Part shown: in pieces, positions 1 through 7,836 of the stretch | How the letters are laid out: each line of letters starts with the position of its first letter | Numbering within the stretch: the first letter of the stretch is position 1 | Assembly (NCBI GenBank): GCA_015231955.1 | Contig: JADGAN010000009.1 | Span: forward strand, 1-64,000 | Direction of reading: 5' to 3' | Source: Oligoflexia bacterium | GTDB lineage: Bacteria > Bdellovibrionota > Bacteriovoracia > Bacteriovoracales > Bacteriovoracaceae | DNA: 64,000 nucleotides | Translations under genes and position numbers: made by a program | Notes under the pieces: model-generated | The model's input: the letters and a program-made list of their open reading frames with translations, nothing else | The model's database searches: none | What the model was told of the DNA's origin: nothing

Positions 1-141
1 AATTCCATCAGGGCCACAGGGAACTGAATCCCAATAAAGATAGGCCGGATATATGGCAGCGATTATTTTTATTTTGCTATTAAATTAGAATTTTTTCTTG
101 CATTTACGGCGAGTCCATATAAGTTACGATTTTTTTTACTT

Positions 142-1659
142 TTAGTTGGAGTTGTCTTGAATCAGGTTTTCGATGGATTGATCGATCTTTTGTAGGCGCT
201 TGTCGTTTTCGTAGAGGGTGGCAGCGGCAGCACGCACTTCACAGTCGCTGATGCCACAACGTTCGCAAGTGATGCTTACGTCGGTGTAGGGAATGTCAGG
301 ATCGTCAATGAAGGCAATCTTCTCGCGAAGCAGTGGTGTGATTTGCAAACCGATAGTAAGGCTGCTTTTGTTGGTGGGTGCGTGCAGTTCACGCTTTGCA
401 AGTGTGAAGCAGATGTACTCATTTTCTGATTGAAAAAATCGCACTTTCTGTACACCAACTGCAACACCATCACTATCAATGGCGCTCTTCTTTTCCAGTT
501 CATCTAAGAGTTTAATAGTGATCCAACGACGACAGTAGTGCTCGAAGGTGCGCACGCCGTGTGGGTTGTGGAGTTCTGAAAGGTGCAGCTCACTGGTGAT
601 GTCGTAGAGGTCGGTTGCCGTATCTTGCCCGAAGCGAATGAAAAAGATTTTGTCGAGGTTAAAGAAGGTGGGCAAAATCTGAGTCATGCGATGAAAAGGA
701 CTATCCCAGGTTCCTTTGTACGCTTTTAAAATATTGAAGAACTGCTCTCCATCCCACTTGGGATTTTGAAAGAAGTTGCGAGTCTTAATAATGAAATCGT
801 CCTTAGGAATAAAGAGGGCACTGGCAAAATAGGATGCTTTAAAGTTATTGTAGAGTTGCTCGTACGAATCGAGGTTTAACCAAATAGAAGTGTAGGAGCG
901 CTCTCCCTGATCAAGAAAGTGGTGGCCAATCTCTTTAGCGTAGATAAAATTTTTCTCACGCACACTTAAATTTTTATTGAGCAGAAAACGGAAGCGCTTC
1001 CCGCCACGCTTATTGAGCGGAATGATCACATGCTTAAGATCGCTAAGCTCAGGGTAGGTTTTAAAGTCCACCTCTTGAAGATCGTAATGGTACTCGTGTT
1101 TTAATACTTCCGCCAAAAAAGAGACATCGGAATGAGCATCCAGTGGTGACCAGTTGTGCTTTTCCAAAAATGCCTGCACACTATCCTCAACTTCTTCAAA
1201 ATAGTTGTTCTTCAGTTCGATATAAGCTCGAAGCGAAGCGAACAAAAAATCTTTCACCCTTAAGTTAAAACCACGAGCAAGCTCCACTAACGTTCCTACT
1301 AAAATTTTAAACTTGTTAGGCTCATTGGTGATAAGCTCCAGCAAACCTTGCGCCGGAATTCCGAAGAGATCAAAAGGCAAATTTTTGAGTAGATTGTTTT
1401 CTAAAATTTTGGTTAAGTGCTTTAGTTCTTTATTTAAGCGGACTGAAATCAGATCGTCATAGGGAACACCAAGGGAGTTGGCCAGCAACATGATCTTGTC
1501 ATTTTTTGGATACTTTTTGCCCTTCTCGATTTCATTGATGTATGAAGCAGAAAGGCCTGAGATATTTCCTAACTCCTTAAGCGAGAGCCCCTTTTCCTGA
1601 CGAAATTGCCTTAATTTAAGACCAAAAATAAGCCGTAGGGTTTCTTGATCGAGCAGCAA
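142..1659 (-). CDS. XRE-family ScfR/RamB-type transcriptional regulator (HTH + IrrE-like + DUF2083)
   Basis: A 505-residue cytoplasmic regulator. Residues about 12-66 form a helix-turn-helix (SLKELGNISGLSASYINEIE). A degenerate IrrE/DUF955 region follows: around residue 240 it reads AKEIGHHF where peptidases have HExxH, so the first zinc His is Lys. The C-terminal third is DUF2083-like and ends in a Cys cluster (CERCGISDC). This architecture is that of ScfR proteins (RamB, PrpR, MccR), which sense short-chain acyl-CoA and control acetate, glyoxylate or propionate genes. The start is TTG at 1659, preceded by AGGA with good spacing. It diverges from a malate-synthase-like gene, which fits the family's usual targets. 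Function at family level is confident; the ligand is inferred. Confidence 0.85.
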   Translation of the reverse strand: MLLDQETLRLIFGLKLRQFRQEKGLSLKELGNISGLSASYINEIEKGKKYPKNDKIMLLANSLGVPYDDLISVRLNKELKHLTKILENNLLKNLPFDLFGIPAQGLLELITNEPNKFKILVGTLVELARGFNLRVKDFLFASLRAYIELKNNYFEEVEDSVQAFLEKHNWSPLDAHSDVSFLAEVLKHEYHYDLQEVDFKTYPELSDLKHVIIPLNKRGGKRFRFLLNKNLSVREKNFIYAKEIGHHFLDQGERSYTSIWLNLDSYEQLYNNFKASYFASALFIPKDDFIIKTRNFFQNPKWDGEQFFNILKAYKGTWDSPFHRMTQILPTFFNLDKIFFIRFGQDTATDLYDITSELHLSELHNPHGVRTFEHYCRRWITIKLLDELEKKSAIDSDGVAVGVQKVRFFQSENEYICFTLAKRELHAPTNKSSLTIGLQITPLLREKIAFIDDPDIPYTDVSITCERCGISDCEVRAAAATLYENDKRLQKIDQSIENLIQDNSN

Positions 1660-1818
1660 TGTTATTTCCTTGTTGATTGTTTGATAGTTTCGTTTTGCCT
1701 ATCGTTCTGTTTCTTTCGCGTTAATAAAATACCACTGAGCGTGCAATTTCCCAAATTATTTTTTTTTTCATTTTAACTGTGAGCGAAGATTGACTACTCA
1801 AGTGAAAAAAAATCCACT

Positions 1819-1859
1819 GCGAATATTCGCTTGACATCCATCCAAAATCTAGCAATTAT
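1819..1859 (+). promoter_or_regulatory. Divergent intergenic region (1660-1985): palindrome abutting a promoter
   Basis: A perfect 12-bp palindrome GCGAATATTCGC (1819-1830) directly abuts TTGACA (1831-1836). A weak -10 candidate AATTAT lies at 1854-1859 after a 17-bp spacer. The promoter reads toward the malate-synthase-like gene. The palindrome is well placed for a repressor or activator, most simply the ScfR protein encoded on the other side. A further part of about 125 bases downstream would be the 5' leader. The binding protein is inference. Confidence 0.55.
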
Positions 1860-1985
1860 CGTAATTGTGCCAATTAAGAATAGGGAAAGTCTTCAATCTC
1901 TGCACACCTATTTCTAGTTTACACCATGTGTTTTTATAGGTTTCCAGGTATTCACTGAGATTACTCGAGGTAGGAGGGATACTCG

Positions 1986-3653
1986 ATGTCTGTATGTGCT
2001 GAAAAAATTGGTAGACCACGGAGTGAAGAGACGCCCAGCAAAGTGTTATGCTGCCGCTCTATCAACATCTCCAATCCTAGTGGTGATAAGCGCACTTTTC
2101 AAATTTTAAACGATGAGCTGATCAGCATCATTGCCAACCTCCATGTGCAGTTGGAGGGGGGAAGAGTCGAACTCTTAAAAAAACGCGAACGCCGCCAACG
2201 CGACTTTGACCAAAATCGCCCCCTGCCCACTCTCCCTAAAGAGCAGCTCCCTTGGAAAAATCAAGAGGAATGGCGCGTCTCTATGCCGTTACAACTTTTG
2301 CACCAACTCAAATCGCGCGCTCTCGAAGTGGTGTTGCCTGCAAACAACACCGAAGTCATCGTTAAAACTCTCAATGAAATGCAAATGCACGCAAACTACG
2401 CCAATCTCATCTTTGACTACGAAGAGGGAGTAAGGCCTTTGTGGAACAATATTTTAAATGGCCTGCAAAATATTCGTGGGTACCTCATTGGCGATCTACC
2501 TAACCTCATGATACCAAGCAGGCAAGAGCAGCGCCCAGCGGCCATGATTCGTGTCCGCGCACTCGATCGTAAAGAGGCCACCTTGCAAATCGATGGCAAC
2601 AAAGTCTCCGCCGCCATCTTTGATCTTGCTCTTCACCTCTACTACTTACTGCCCATCCTTAAAGATTCTCGCTCGCTTCCGCTTTTTTATATTCCAAAGT
2701 GTGATCACCCCTGTGAGGCGCAGTGGTGGGCGCAACTCTTCACTCTGCTGGAGAAGGAGTTCGCCCTGGATGCTGGCACCATTAAGGTCACCATCCAGAT
2801 CGATACCTTTACCTCAATCACACTCGCGGAAGAGATTCTTTACCGCCTAAAAAATCATGCTACAGCACTTTTTATTCATCCACTCTCTACCCTTGCAAAC
2901 TATCTTAAAAGTTTTCGCAACCAACCTGCACGCGCCTTAAGCAACTTAAGCGGTATTGAAAAGCAAGAAGAGTGGCAAAACAACATCCTTGCACACCTCA
3001 AACAAATTTGTCAGCGCCGAGGGGCGCACCTCATCGTTGGCCATAACAATTTTCTCCTACAACACCGTTTAGTTGGCCCAGAGAAAATTTTAATTGAGCG
3101 AATCATTGAAGAGGAGTTTTTACGCATCAAAAAGAGTGAAGTCACAGGGATTGCTCTCTATCATCCTCGCCTACTTCCCCTTGCAAGCAACTATTTTCAC
3201 CCTCACCCAGAGCTAGAAGAAGAGTGCAGCAAGCGCAACTTTGTTCCTGAAGATTTCTTCCCTCACAGTAGTGCCTCTAGAACTATGCATGAAATTCGCC
3301 CACTCTTAAAACAGAGCATCCGTTTCCTCTACCACTGGTTTAAAGGAGAGGGACACGCCTATGGGGAGTTTGGGCAAGATAACTTAACTACTCTAGAGAT
3401 TTTACGTTGGTACATTTGGCATTGGCCCTACCATCGCATCGCTCTCGATGATTGGGGAGTGATCACCAAAGGGGTGATTAAAAAGTCGTTTGAAGAGGAG
3501 TTTGAAAACCTTCTTCAAGAAGAGCGTGGCCACGCTCCCATCTCCTCTATCGAGTTTTCGCTCTGGACAAAAGCAAAAAACAAAGCAAAAGAACTCTTCC
3601 TTGAAGAGCTGCTGCTTGAAATCAATCTTGTGCTCGAATCCGGCAAACTCTAA
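1986..3653 (+). CDS. Divergent malate synthase A-like protein
   Basis: A 555-residue protein close to the usual malate synthase A length (about 530-540). Colinear landmarks: near residue 135 ANLIFDYEEGVRPLWNN (family: xFMADFEDxxSPTWxN); IRVRALDR then DGNKVSAAIFDL (family RPRGWHL...DG..VS..LFD); FYIPKCDHPCEA (YLPKMESHLEA); GTIKVTIQIDT (GTIKATVLIET); RRGAHLIVGH (RRGAHAMGGM); and C-terminal GQDNLTTLEILRWYIWHW (MEDAATAEISRAQLWQW), which keeps the catalytic-base Asp. The metal-ligand Glu has become Asp and the RWDYIF ligand segment is lost, so condensation of glyoxylate with acetyl-CoA is doubtful. Ribosome site AGGAGG at 1972-1977. Divergence from an ScfR regulator supports a link to two-carbon metabolism. 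It could be an inactive paralogue or have a new substrate. Confidence 0.7.
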   Translation: MSVCAEKIGRPRSEETPSKVLCCRSINISNPSGDKRTFQILNDELISIIANLHVQLEGGRVELLKKRERRQRDFDQNRPLPTLPKEQLPWKNQEEWRVSMPLQLLHQLKSRALEVVLPANNTEVIVKTLNEMQMHANYANLIFDYEEGVRPLWNNILNGLQNIRGYLIGDLPNLMIPSRQEQRPAAMIRVRALDRKEATLQIDGNKVSAAIFDLALHLYYLLPILKDSRSLPLFYIPKCDHPCEAQWWAQLFTLLEKEFALDAGTIKVTIQIDTFTSITLAEEILYRLKNHATALFIHPLSTLANYLKSFRNQPARALSNLSGIEKQEEWQNNILAHLKQICQRRGAHLIVGHNNFLLQHRLVGPEKILIERIIEEEFLRIKKSEVTGIALYHPRLLPLASNYFHPHPELEEECSKRNFVPEDFFPHSSASRTMHEIRPLLKQSIRFLYHWFKGEGHAYGEFGQDNLTTLEILRWYIWHWPYHRIALDDWGVITKGVIKKSFEEEFENLLQEERGHAPISSIEFSLWTKAKNKAKELFLEELLLEINLVLESGKL

Positions 3654-3661
3654 GCGTCAAA

Positions 3662-3698
3662 TGACGGAGATGTCACTTGAACAGTGACATCTCCGTCA
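3662..3698. terminator. Strong hairpin between convergent genes (intergenic 3654-3912)
   Basis: TGACGGAGATGTCAC (3662-3676) and its exact reverse complement (3684-3698) form a 15-bp stem with a 7-base loop, nine bases after the malate-synthase-like stop. There is no T-tract on either side, so it may stop transcription only weakly or protect the mRNA 3' end. The rest of the intergenic stretch to 3912 shows nothing else. Confidence 0.55.
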
Positions 3699-3912
3699 CC
3701 GCTCTTCGCTCTATACCTTCACTCTATTGTCATGCTTGTAAAAAAGTTTGCTTTGGCCTAGATAGTGTGACGTGCTCATATTGACAGCAGGGCCCTCAAG
3801 CGCTCCCTACTATTCATTGGCAGGTAGGTCGGGATTTAGGTAGGACATCTTGAAAAAAACCGATTAACTCTAGACCAAAGCAATACTCTTTAATCCCAAC
3901 CTCGCTACTATA

Positions 3913-4998
3913 CTATATGCATTTGGTATGCCAAGTTTTGAGTGCACTGGCAATGCGAGTAAAGGCCTGGTCAAACTGCTCTTTTGACATCAATGGTGAG
4001 TAGGAGATGCGAATGAACCCTTTTGCTAAGGACTCATCCACTCCTTCGGCAAGAAGAACGTGACTGGGGCGATTTGATCCCGAGGCGCAAGCGGCACCAC
4101 GCCCAACCTCTACCCCCGCAAGATCGAGCGCCGTCTGCAAAGTATCACCGCTCACTCCTCCCGTAAGTGCAAAGGCCATGGTATTTGGGGAGTAATTGCG
4201 ACCCTCTCCACTAAAGAAGACGATCCTCTCTTCAAAAAGTTGCTTGAGTTTTGCAGTAAACTCCTGCTTTAGCAAAAGCAGGTGATCGTAAGCGAAGTTT
4301 TCTTGAAGTTCCGTTAGTGCTAACAGCAGTGACTGGATTCCCATCACATTTTCACTGCCACCGCGAATGCTGCTAGAGCTGCCGTGAATCAGCGGCATCA
4401 TGGTCGCATAGAGCGACTTTGGTATTAAAGTAAAACCACTTCCAGGAAGCGCTCCAAACTTGTGACCAGAGAAGGTGTAGAAGTCGAGATCAGAAGAGAG
4501 CTTAAGCGATGGCACCCGCCCTGGCATCTGAACCGCATCCACATGAATAAGCGCCCCCTTTTTGCGCTTAAGCTCCTCCATCTCACCAAGGGTGGTCACC
4601 CTACCCGTCTCATTATTAACGTAAGTGAGGTTGCAAAGCTCTCCCTTTTTACTATCCCATCCCCGTTTTCGACACCAATCAAAGGTGGCATGAACCGCCG
4701 GATGATCGGTCGCCTCTATGTGCAGCGGGCCTAAGTGCGCTTTCAAAACAAAAGAGATGCCTTCGCTGCCTCCAGAGTGAAAAAGTATGCGATGCGAATG
4801 CGAAAGGGCAAAGAGCTGCAAAAGCGCTTCCTCACACTGGTGAACCAATTTTAGTGCACTCCGAGCAGAAGCGTATTGTGCTTTAGGATTAGCAAAAAAT
4901 GTCGAGGTGGAAACTGACTCTAATAACCACGACTTTACTCTTTCAGAAAGTGGTGCCGTAGCATTATAATCAAGATAAATTACTTGAGTTGAACTAAT
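3913..4998 (-). CDS. iscS: Cysteine desulfurase (NifS/IscS family), non-canonical start
   Basis: PLP enzyme that takes sulfur from L-cysteine for Fe-S clusters and thio-modifications. The N-terminal family motif YLDYNATAPLSERV, the PLP-binding Lys in FSGHKFGALPGSG, and the active Cys in GAACASGSNRPSHVLLA are all present. The first standard start (TTG at 4848) would remove 50 conserved residues. The open frame runs back to a stop at 5001-4999, and between there and the conserved YLDYNATAP segment it contains no ATG, GTG or TTG. An ATT at 4998-4996 lies six bases after an AGGAG, overlapping the stop of the upstream IscR-like gene, so I place the start there (about 361 residues, near family length). 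A sequencing error is the main alternative. No IscU scaffold gene is adjacent. Confidence 0.85.
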   Translation of the reverse strand: MSSTQVIYLDYNATAPLSERVKSWLLESVSTSTFFANPKAQYASARSALKLVHQCEEALLQLFALSHSHRILFHSGGSEGISFVLKAHLGPLHIEATDHPAVHATFDWCRKRGWDSKKGELCNLTYVNNETGRVTTLGEMEELKRKKGALIHVDAVQMPGRVPSLKLSSDLDFYTFSGHKFGALPGSGFTLIPKSLYATMMPLIHGSSSSIRGGSENVMGIQSLLLALTELQENFAYDHLLLLKQEFTAKLKQLFEERIVFFSGEGRNYSPNTMAFALTGGVSGDTLQTALDLAGVEVGRGAACASGSNRPSHVLLAEGVDESLAKGFIRISYSPLMSKEQFDQAFTRIASALKTWHTKCI

Positions 4999-5491
4999 TC
5001 ATATCTCCTACTTGAAGCTCTTCACGCATAGAGACTGCCACACTCTCAGTTGCATCCTTAAGACCTTCTATACGAATATCCTTGGCCTTTCTAATCAAAT
5101 CACCAAGTGATGTAGTCTCAAGATACTCCTGCATCAAAATACCCAGATTTTCAAAATAGGTTTTTGAGAGAGTGAACTCCACAGTGTTTGCAGTAACATT
5201 ATCATTACCAACGATGTCACGTGCAGGATTAATATTTTCACCTACACAATCTAAAATATCTTTAATGGAAATCTCATCCATGCTCCTTGCAAGCACATAA
5301 CCACCGCCTGGACCACGAACCGACTTCACGACTCTACCATTGCGTAACTTTCTGAAGAGTTGCTCAAGATAGTGAAGACTGATTCCTTGCCGTGTTGAAA
5401 TTTCTTGCAAGCGCACTGGATTGCCATTCGTGTGTGATGTCAAATCTAGCATCGCTCGAACTGCGTAACGCCCTTTAGATGTTAATCTCAT
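4994..5491 (-). CDS. Rrf2/IscR-family regulator lacking the Fe-S cysteines
   Basis: A 165-residue winged-helix repressor beginning MRLTSKGRYAVRAMLDL, with the family's recognition segment (ISLHYLEQLFRKLR) and wing (SVRGPGGGYVLAR). In IscR three Cys and a His after residue 90 hold a [2Fe-2S] cluster. Here only one Cys (in DILDCVGE) remains and the loop reads NPARDIVGNDNVTANTV, so cluster sensing by the known ligands is not possible. It is translationally coupled to the cysteine desulfurase (five-base overlap), matching the isc operon order. Ribosome site GGAGG just before ATG. Probably autoregulates through repeats upstream (5532-5557). The signal it senses is unknown. Confidence 0.85.
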   Translation of the reverse strand: MRLTSKGRYAVRAMLDLTSHTNGNPVRLQEISTRQGISLHYLEQLFRKLRNGRVVKSVRGPGGGYVLARSMDEISIKDILDCVGENINPARDIVGNDNVTANTVEFTLSKTYFENLGILMQEYLETTSLGDLIRKAKDIRIEGLKDATESVAVSMREELQVGDMN

Positions 5492-5531
5492 TCCTTTCCT
5501 CCATTCCTTATAGTTCTTTAGAAATCCATTC

Positions 5532-5557
5532 CCGTATTTTCTATTCCGTATTTTCTA
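5532..5557. repeat. Tandem CCGTATTTTCTA repeat upstream of the IscR-like gene
   Basis: CCGTATTTTCTA occurs at 5532-5543 and again at 5546-5557, spaced 14 bp, 41-66 bp upstream of the IscR-like start codon. The position suits an autoregulatory operator. It does not match the known E. coli IscR type 1 or type 2 sites as I recall them. Confidence 0.45.
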
Positions 5558-5665
5558 AACCAAATCATTTCAATCTTCTTCTATCTTCTTAATTAGTATG
5601 TCTCTATTAATTAAATGACGTCAATAAGTAATCCGAAATTTAATTAAAATTTTTCGCTCACTTAC

Positions 5666-5701
5666 TTGGCATACATTGGCATACACTGGCAAAAGTTGCC
5701 A
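5666..5701. repeat. 10-bp tandem repeat ending in an inverted repeat
   Basis: TTGGCATACA at 5666-5675 is followed by TTGGCATACA (5676-5685) and CTGGCA, giving TGGCA cores every 10 bp, i.e. one helical turn. The last core joins TGGCAAAAGTTGCCA (5687-5701), a 6-bp inverted repeat with a 3-base spacer. It lies between tsaE and the IscR-like gene and looks like a multi-site operator. Which gene it controls is unknown. Confidence 0.4.
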
Positions 5702-5775
5702 CACTTCTACAACACCCAATCGATGCAGATAGACATACAATTACTATTGCTTTCAAATTTCTCTTTAATTTTTTT

Positions 5776-6225
5776 CTAATTGCGTTCTAATTTACTTAAA
5801 ACATAATCACGAGATGGATGATCACTGTTTTTATTATTGATCTCAATCAAAAGTTCATAGGAACTAAAGCGCTCATCCACTTCTCGAAAAAGTGAAGTAA
5901 GATAGCGCTTTCCCCACTCTACTAGAAAGTAATCTTTGTTCTCAATATAAAGGCCAAGCTCCAGGTGTAAAATCTCTTCGGTATCTTTAATCCGATAAAG
6001 GTCAGCGTGTGCAACCGAAACCGTTTCACTTAAGACAGAGTAGGTAGGACTTTGTAAAGCACCATCGCCAGCAAAGGCCTTAGCAAAAGTGGTTTTACCT
6101 ACACCCATTTCACCACTTAAAATAATCATTGCAGGCTTAGTGACCGACTCTTTTAGTTCGCTAATTACATAGGGTAAGTCGTTTTCAAAAACTTTTTTCC
6201 AACTCCGAACATCTTTTTGAGACAA
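5776..6225 (-). CDS. tsaE: tRNA threonylcarbamoyladenosine biosynthesis ATPase TsaE
   Basis: P-loop ATPase that works with TsaB and TsaD to make t6A37 in ANN-decoding tRNAs. Walker A is GEMGVGKTTFAKAF; the family motifs SPTY, ADLYR and LVEWGKR follow. I chose TTG at 6225 because AGGAGG sits just upstream and gives a 149-residue protein, the usual TsaE size; a longer frame starting at TTG 6300 adds a non-conserved 25-residue leader. It follows the NAD(P)HX repair gene on the same strand, a common neighbour of tsaE in bacteria. Confidence 0.93.
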   Translation of the reverse strand: MSQKDVRSWKKVFENDLPYVISELKESVTKPAMIILSGEMGVGKTTFAKAFAGDGALQSPTYSVLSETVSVAHADLYRIKDTEEILHLELGLYIENKDYFLVEWGKRYLTSLFREVDERFSSYELLIEINNKNSDHPSRDYVLSKLERN

Positions 6226-6300
6226 GAGAATCCCTCCTCTTAAGAAGAAGTGTGAACTATTGCTTTTTTCATTATGGCCTGTTTTTATCCCAAATAGCAA

Positions 6301-7836
6301 CTAGTTAGAAATCTTTCTGATTACTGTAGTAAGAGCATCAATTAAATCACTCGCCATCACCCCGTGTGAAGATAATTTTTGAGAGGCAACTTTAGCGGCC
6401 AGTGAATGGAGTGCAGTGGCCGCAAGCACTACTTCAGAAATTTCTGCTTTGCCCATTACTGCTACTGAACAAAGTCCAAGCAACACTCCTGCAAGCACAT
6501 CACCACTTCCTCCCTTGGCCAAAGCGGAGTTGGGGTAGTCGTGAAAAATAATTTTTGAATTTTTAGTATTGAGGATGGTAGTACAACTATCTTTTAAAAT
6601 TACGATCAGCTCTTGTGTTTTAAAATCCTCCAAGAACTTTTTCATCACCCCCAAGCGGTCTGCTTCAAACTCACTCTTGGAAATGCCCAAAAGGCGCACC
6701 CACTCTCCAATGTGTGGAGTAAGAATGGTCGGAGCTGTTCGCTCTTTCAAGCGCGGAAGTAGCTTTGGCGTCAATGCCCCAGCATCTAAAAGTAAAGGAT
6801 GCTCATAAGCTATTTCCTTCCCAAGAAGTTTACAAAGAAGAGCTTCACTCTTATCGCCAACAAGACCAGGCCCCACCAAAATTGCTTGATAATTGTTTGC
6901 TACAGCTGAAATAGAAGAGTGCTTTCCACACATCACTTCAGCAGGAGCTCGCAGTAAAAACTCCTCATAAGCATCCTCTTCACTCACAGCAGTGGTAAGT
7001 CCTGCGCCTACACTATAGGCCGCACGTGCGGCCAGTGCCAACGCTCCTGTAAATCCCAAACTCCCACCCACCACCAAAGCGTGTCCAAAACTGTTTTTAT
7101 GAGCACGTTCGCTGCGTGGGTATTTTTTAAAAAAGTGCTGTAAGCAAAGTTTACGATGAGTCACTACCTCCATACGTGAAGAGCAATGAGGAAAACCTGC
7201 ATAAAGATAGAGCACCTTTCCTTTGCACAAAACCCCTTTAGAAAAAAAGTAGGCCGGCTTTCCTGCACCAATAGCAAAAGTGTAATCGGCGTTGATCGCC
7301 ACCTCTGCCACATACCCACTATTACCTTCAACACCCGAAGGAATATCCATTGCAATGATCAATTGAGCAACTTCATTAGCAGTAAGCACCATCTCCCTTA
7401 AGAAAGGGGTGAAAGGAGCTTTAAATCCCGTCCCACAAATAGCATCCACAATAATAGCACTCTGCGCCCTCTCTCTTAGTTGCTCTTTTGAAGTAATCGT
7501 ACGTGAAGCTACCCCATAGGCCCGCGCCATGCTTGCTACTCGTAGCAGTTCACTTGAAAACTCCTGCTCAGGAAAAAGGTAGAGAATCTCAACTTGATGG
7601 CCACGAATAAAGAGTTGCCGAGCTAGTGCTACCCCATCGGCACCATTATTTCCTTTCCCAGATAAAATAACAAATTTAGCATTAGGCGAATGAACGAGCT
7701 TTTCAAGCAGCAAAGCCGCTTCTAATCCAACGTTTTCGATGATCAAATCTTCGCGAAGATTAAAACTAAGAGATGCCAGCGCCTCAAACTCTCGCATCTC
7801 TCCAATTGTAAGGATGGGTTTTAAAAACTCTCCCAT
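6301..7836 (-). CDS. nnr: Bifunctional NAD(P)HX epimerase / ADP-dependent dehydratase
   Basis: Metabolite-repair enzyme for hydrated NADH and NADPH. The N-terminal YjeF_N domain (about 1-220) epimerises R- and S-NAD(P)HX; it shows LSGKGNNGADGVALARQL and VDAICGTGF and MDIPSGVEGNSG. The C-terminal YjeF_C domain (about 230-511) is the ribokinase-fold dehydratase with VVGGSLGFTGA, LVGPGL, LLDAGAL, TPHIGEW and the catalytic ALAKGGSGDVLAG. The 511-residue length is normal for the fused form. The ATG start overlaps the 3' end of pdxJ by 16 bases, indicating coupled translation. Confidence 0.96.
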   Translation of the reverse strand: MGEFLKPILTIGEMREFEALASLSFNLREDLIIENVGLEAALLLEKLVHSPNAKFVILSGKGNNGADGVALARQLFIRGHQVEILYLFPEQEFSSELLRVASMARAYGVASRTITSKEQLRERAQSAIIVDAICGTGFKAPFTPFLREMVLTANEVAQLIIAMDIPSGVEGNSGYVAEVAINADYTFAIGAGKPAYFFSKGVLCKGKVLYLYAGFPHCSSRMEVVTHRKLCLQHFFKKYPRSERAHKNSFGHALVVGGSLGFTGALALAARAAYSVGAGLTTAVSEEDAYEEFLLRAPAEVMCGKHSSISAVANNYQAILVGPGLVGDKSEALLCKLLGKEIAYEHPLLLDAGALTPKLLPRLKERTAPTILTPHIGEWVRLLGISKSEFEADRLGVMKKFLEDFKTQELIVILKDSCTTILNTKNSKIIFHDYPNSALAKGGSGDVLAGVLLGLCSVAVMGKAEISEVVLAATALHSLAAKVASQKLSSHGVMASDLIDALTTVIRKISN

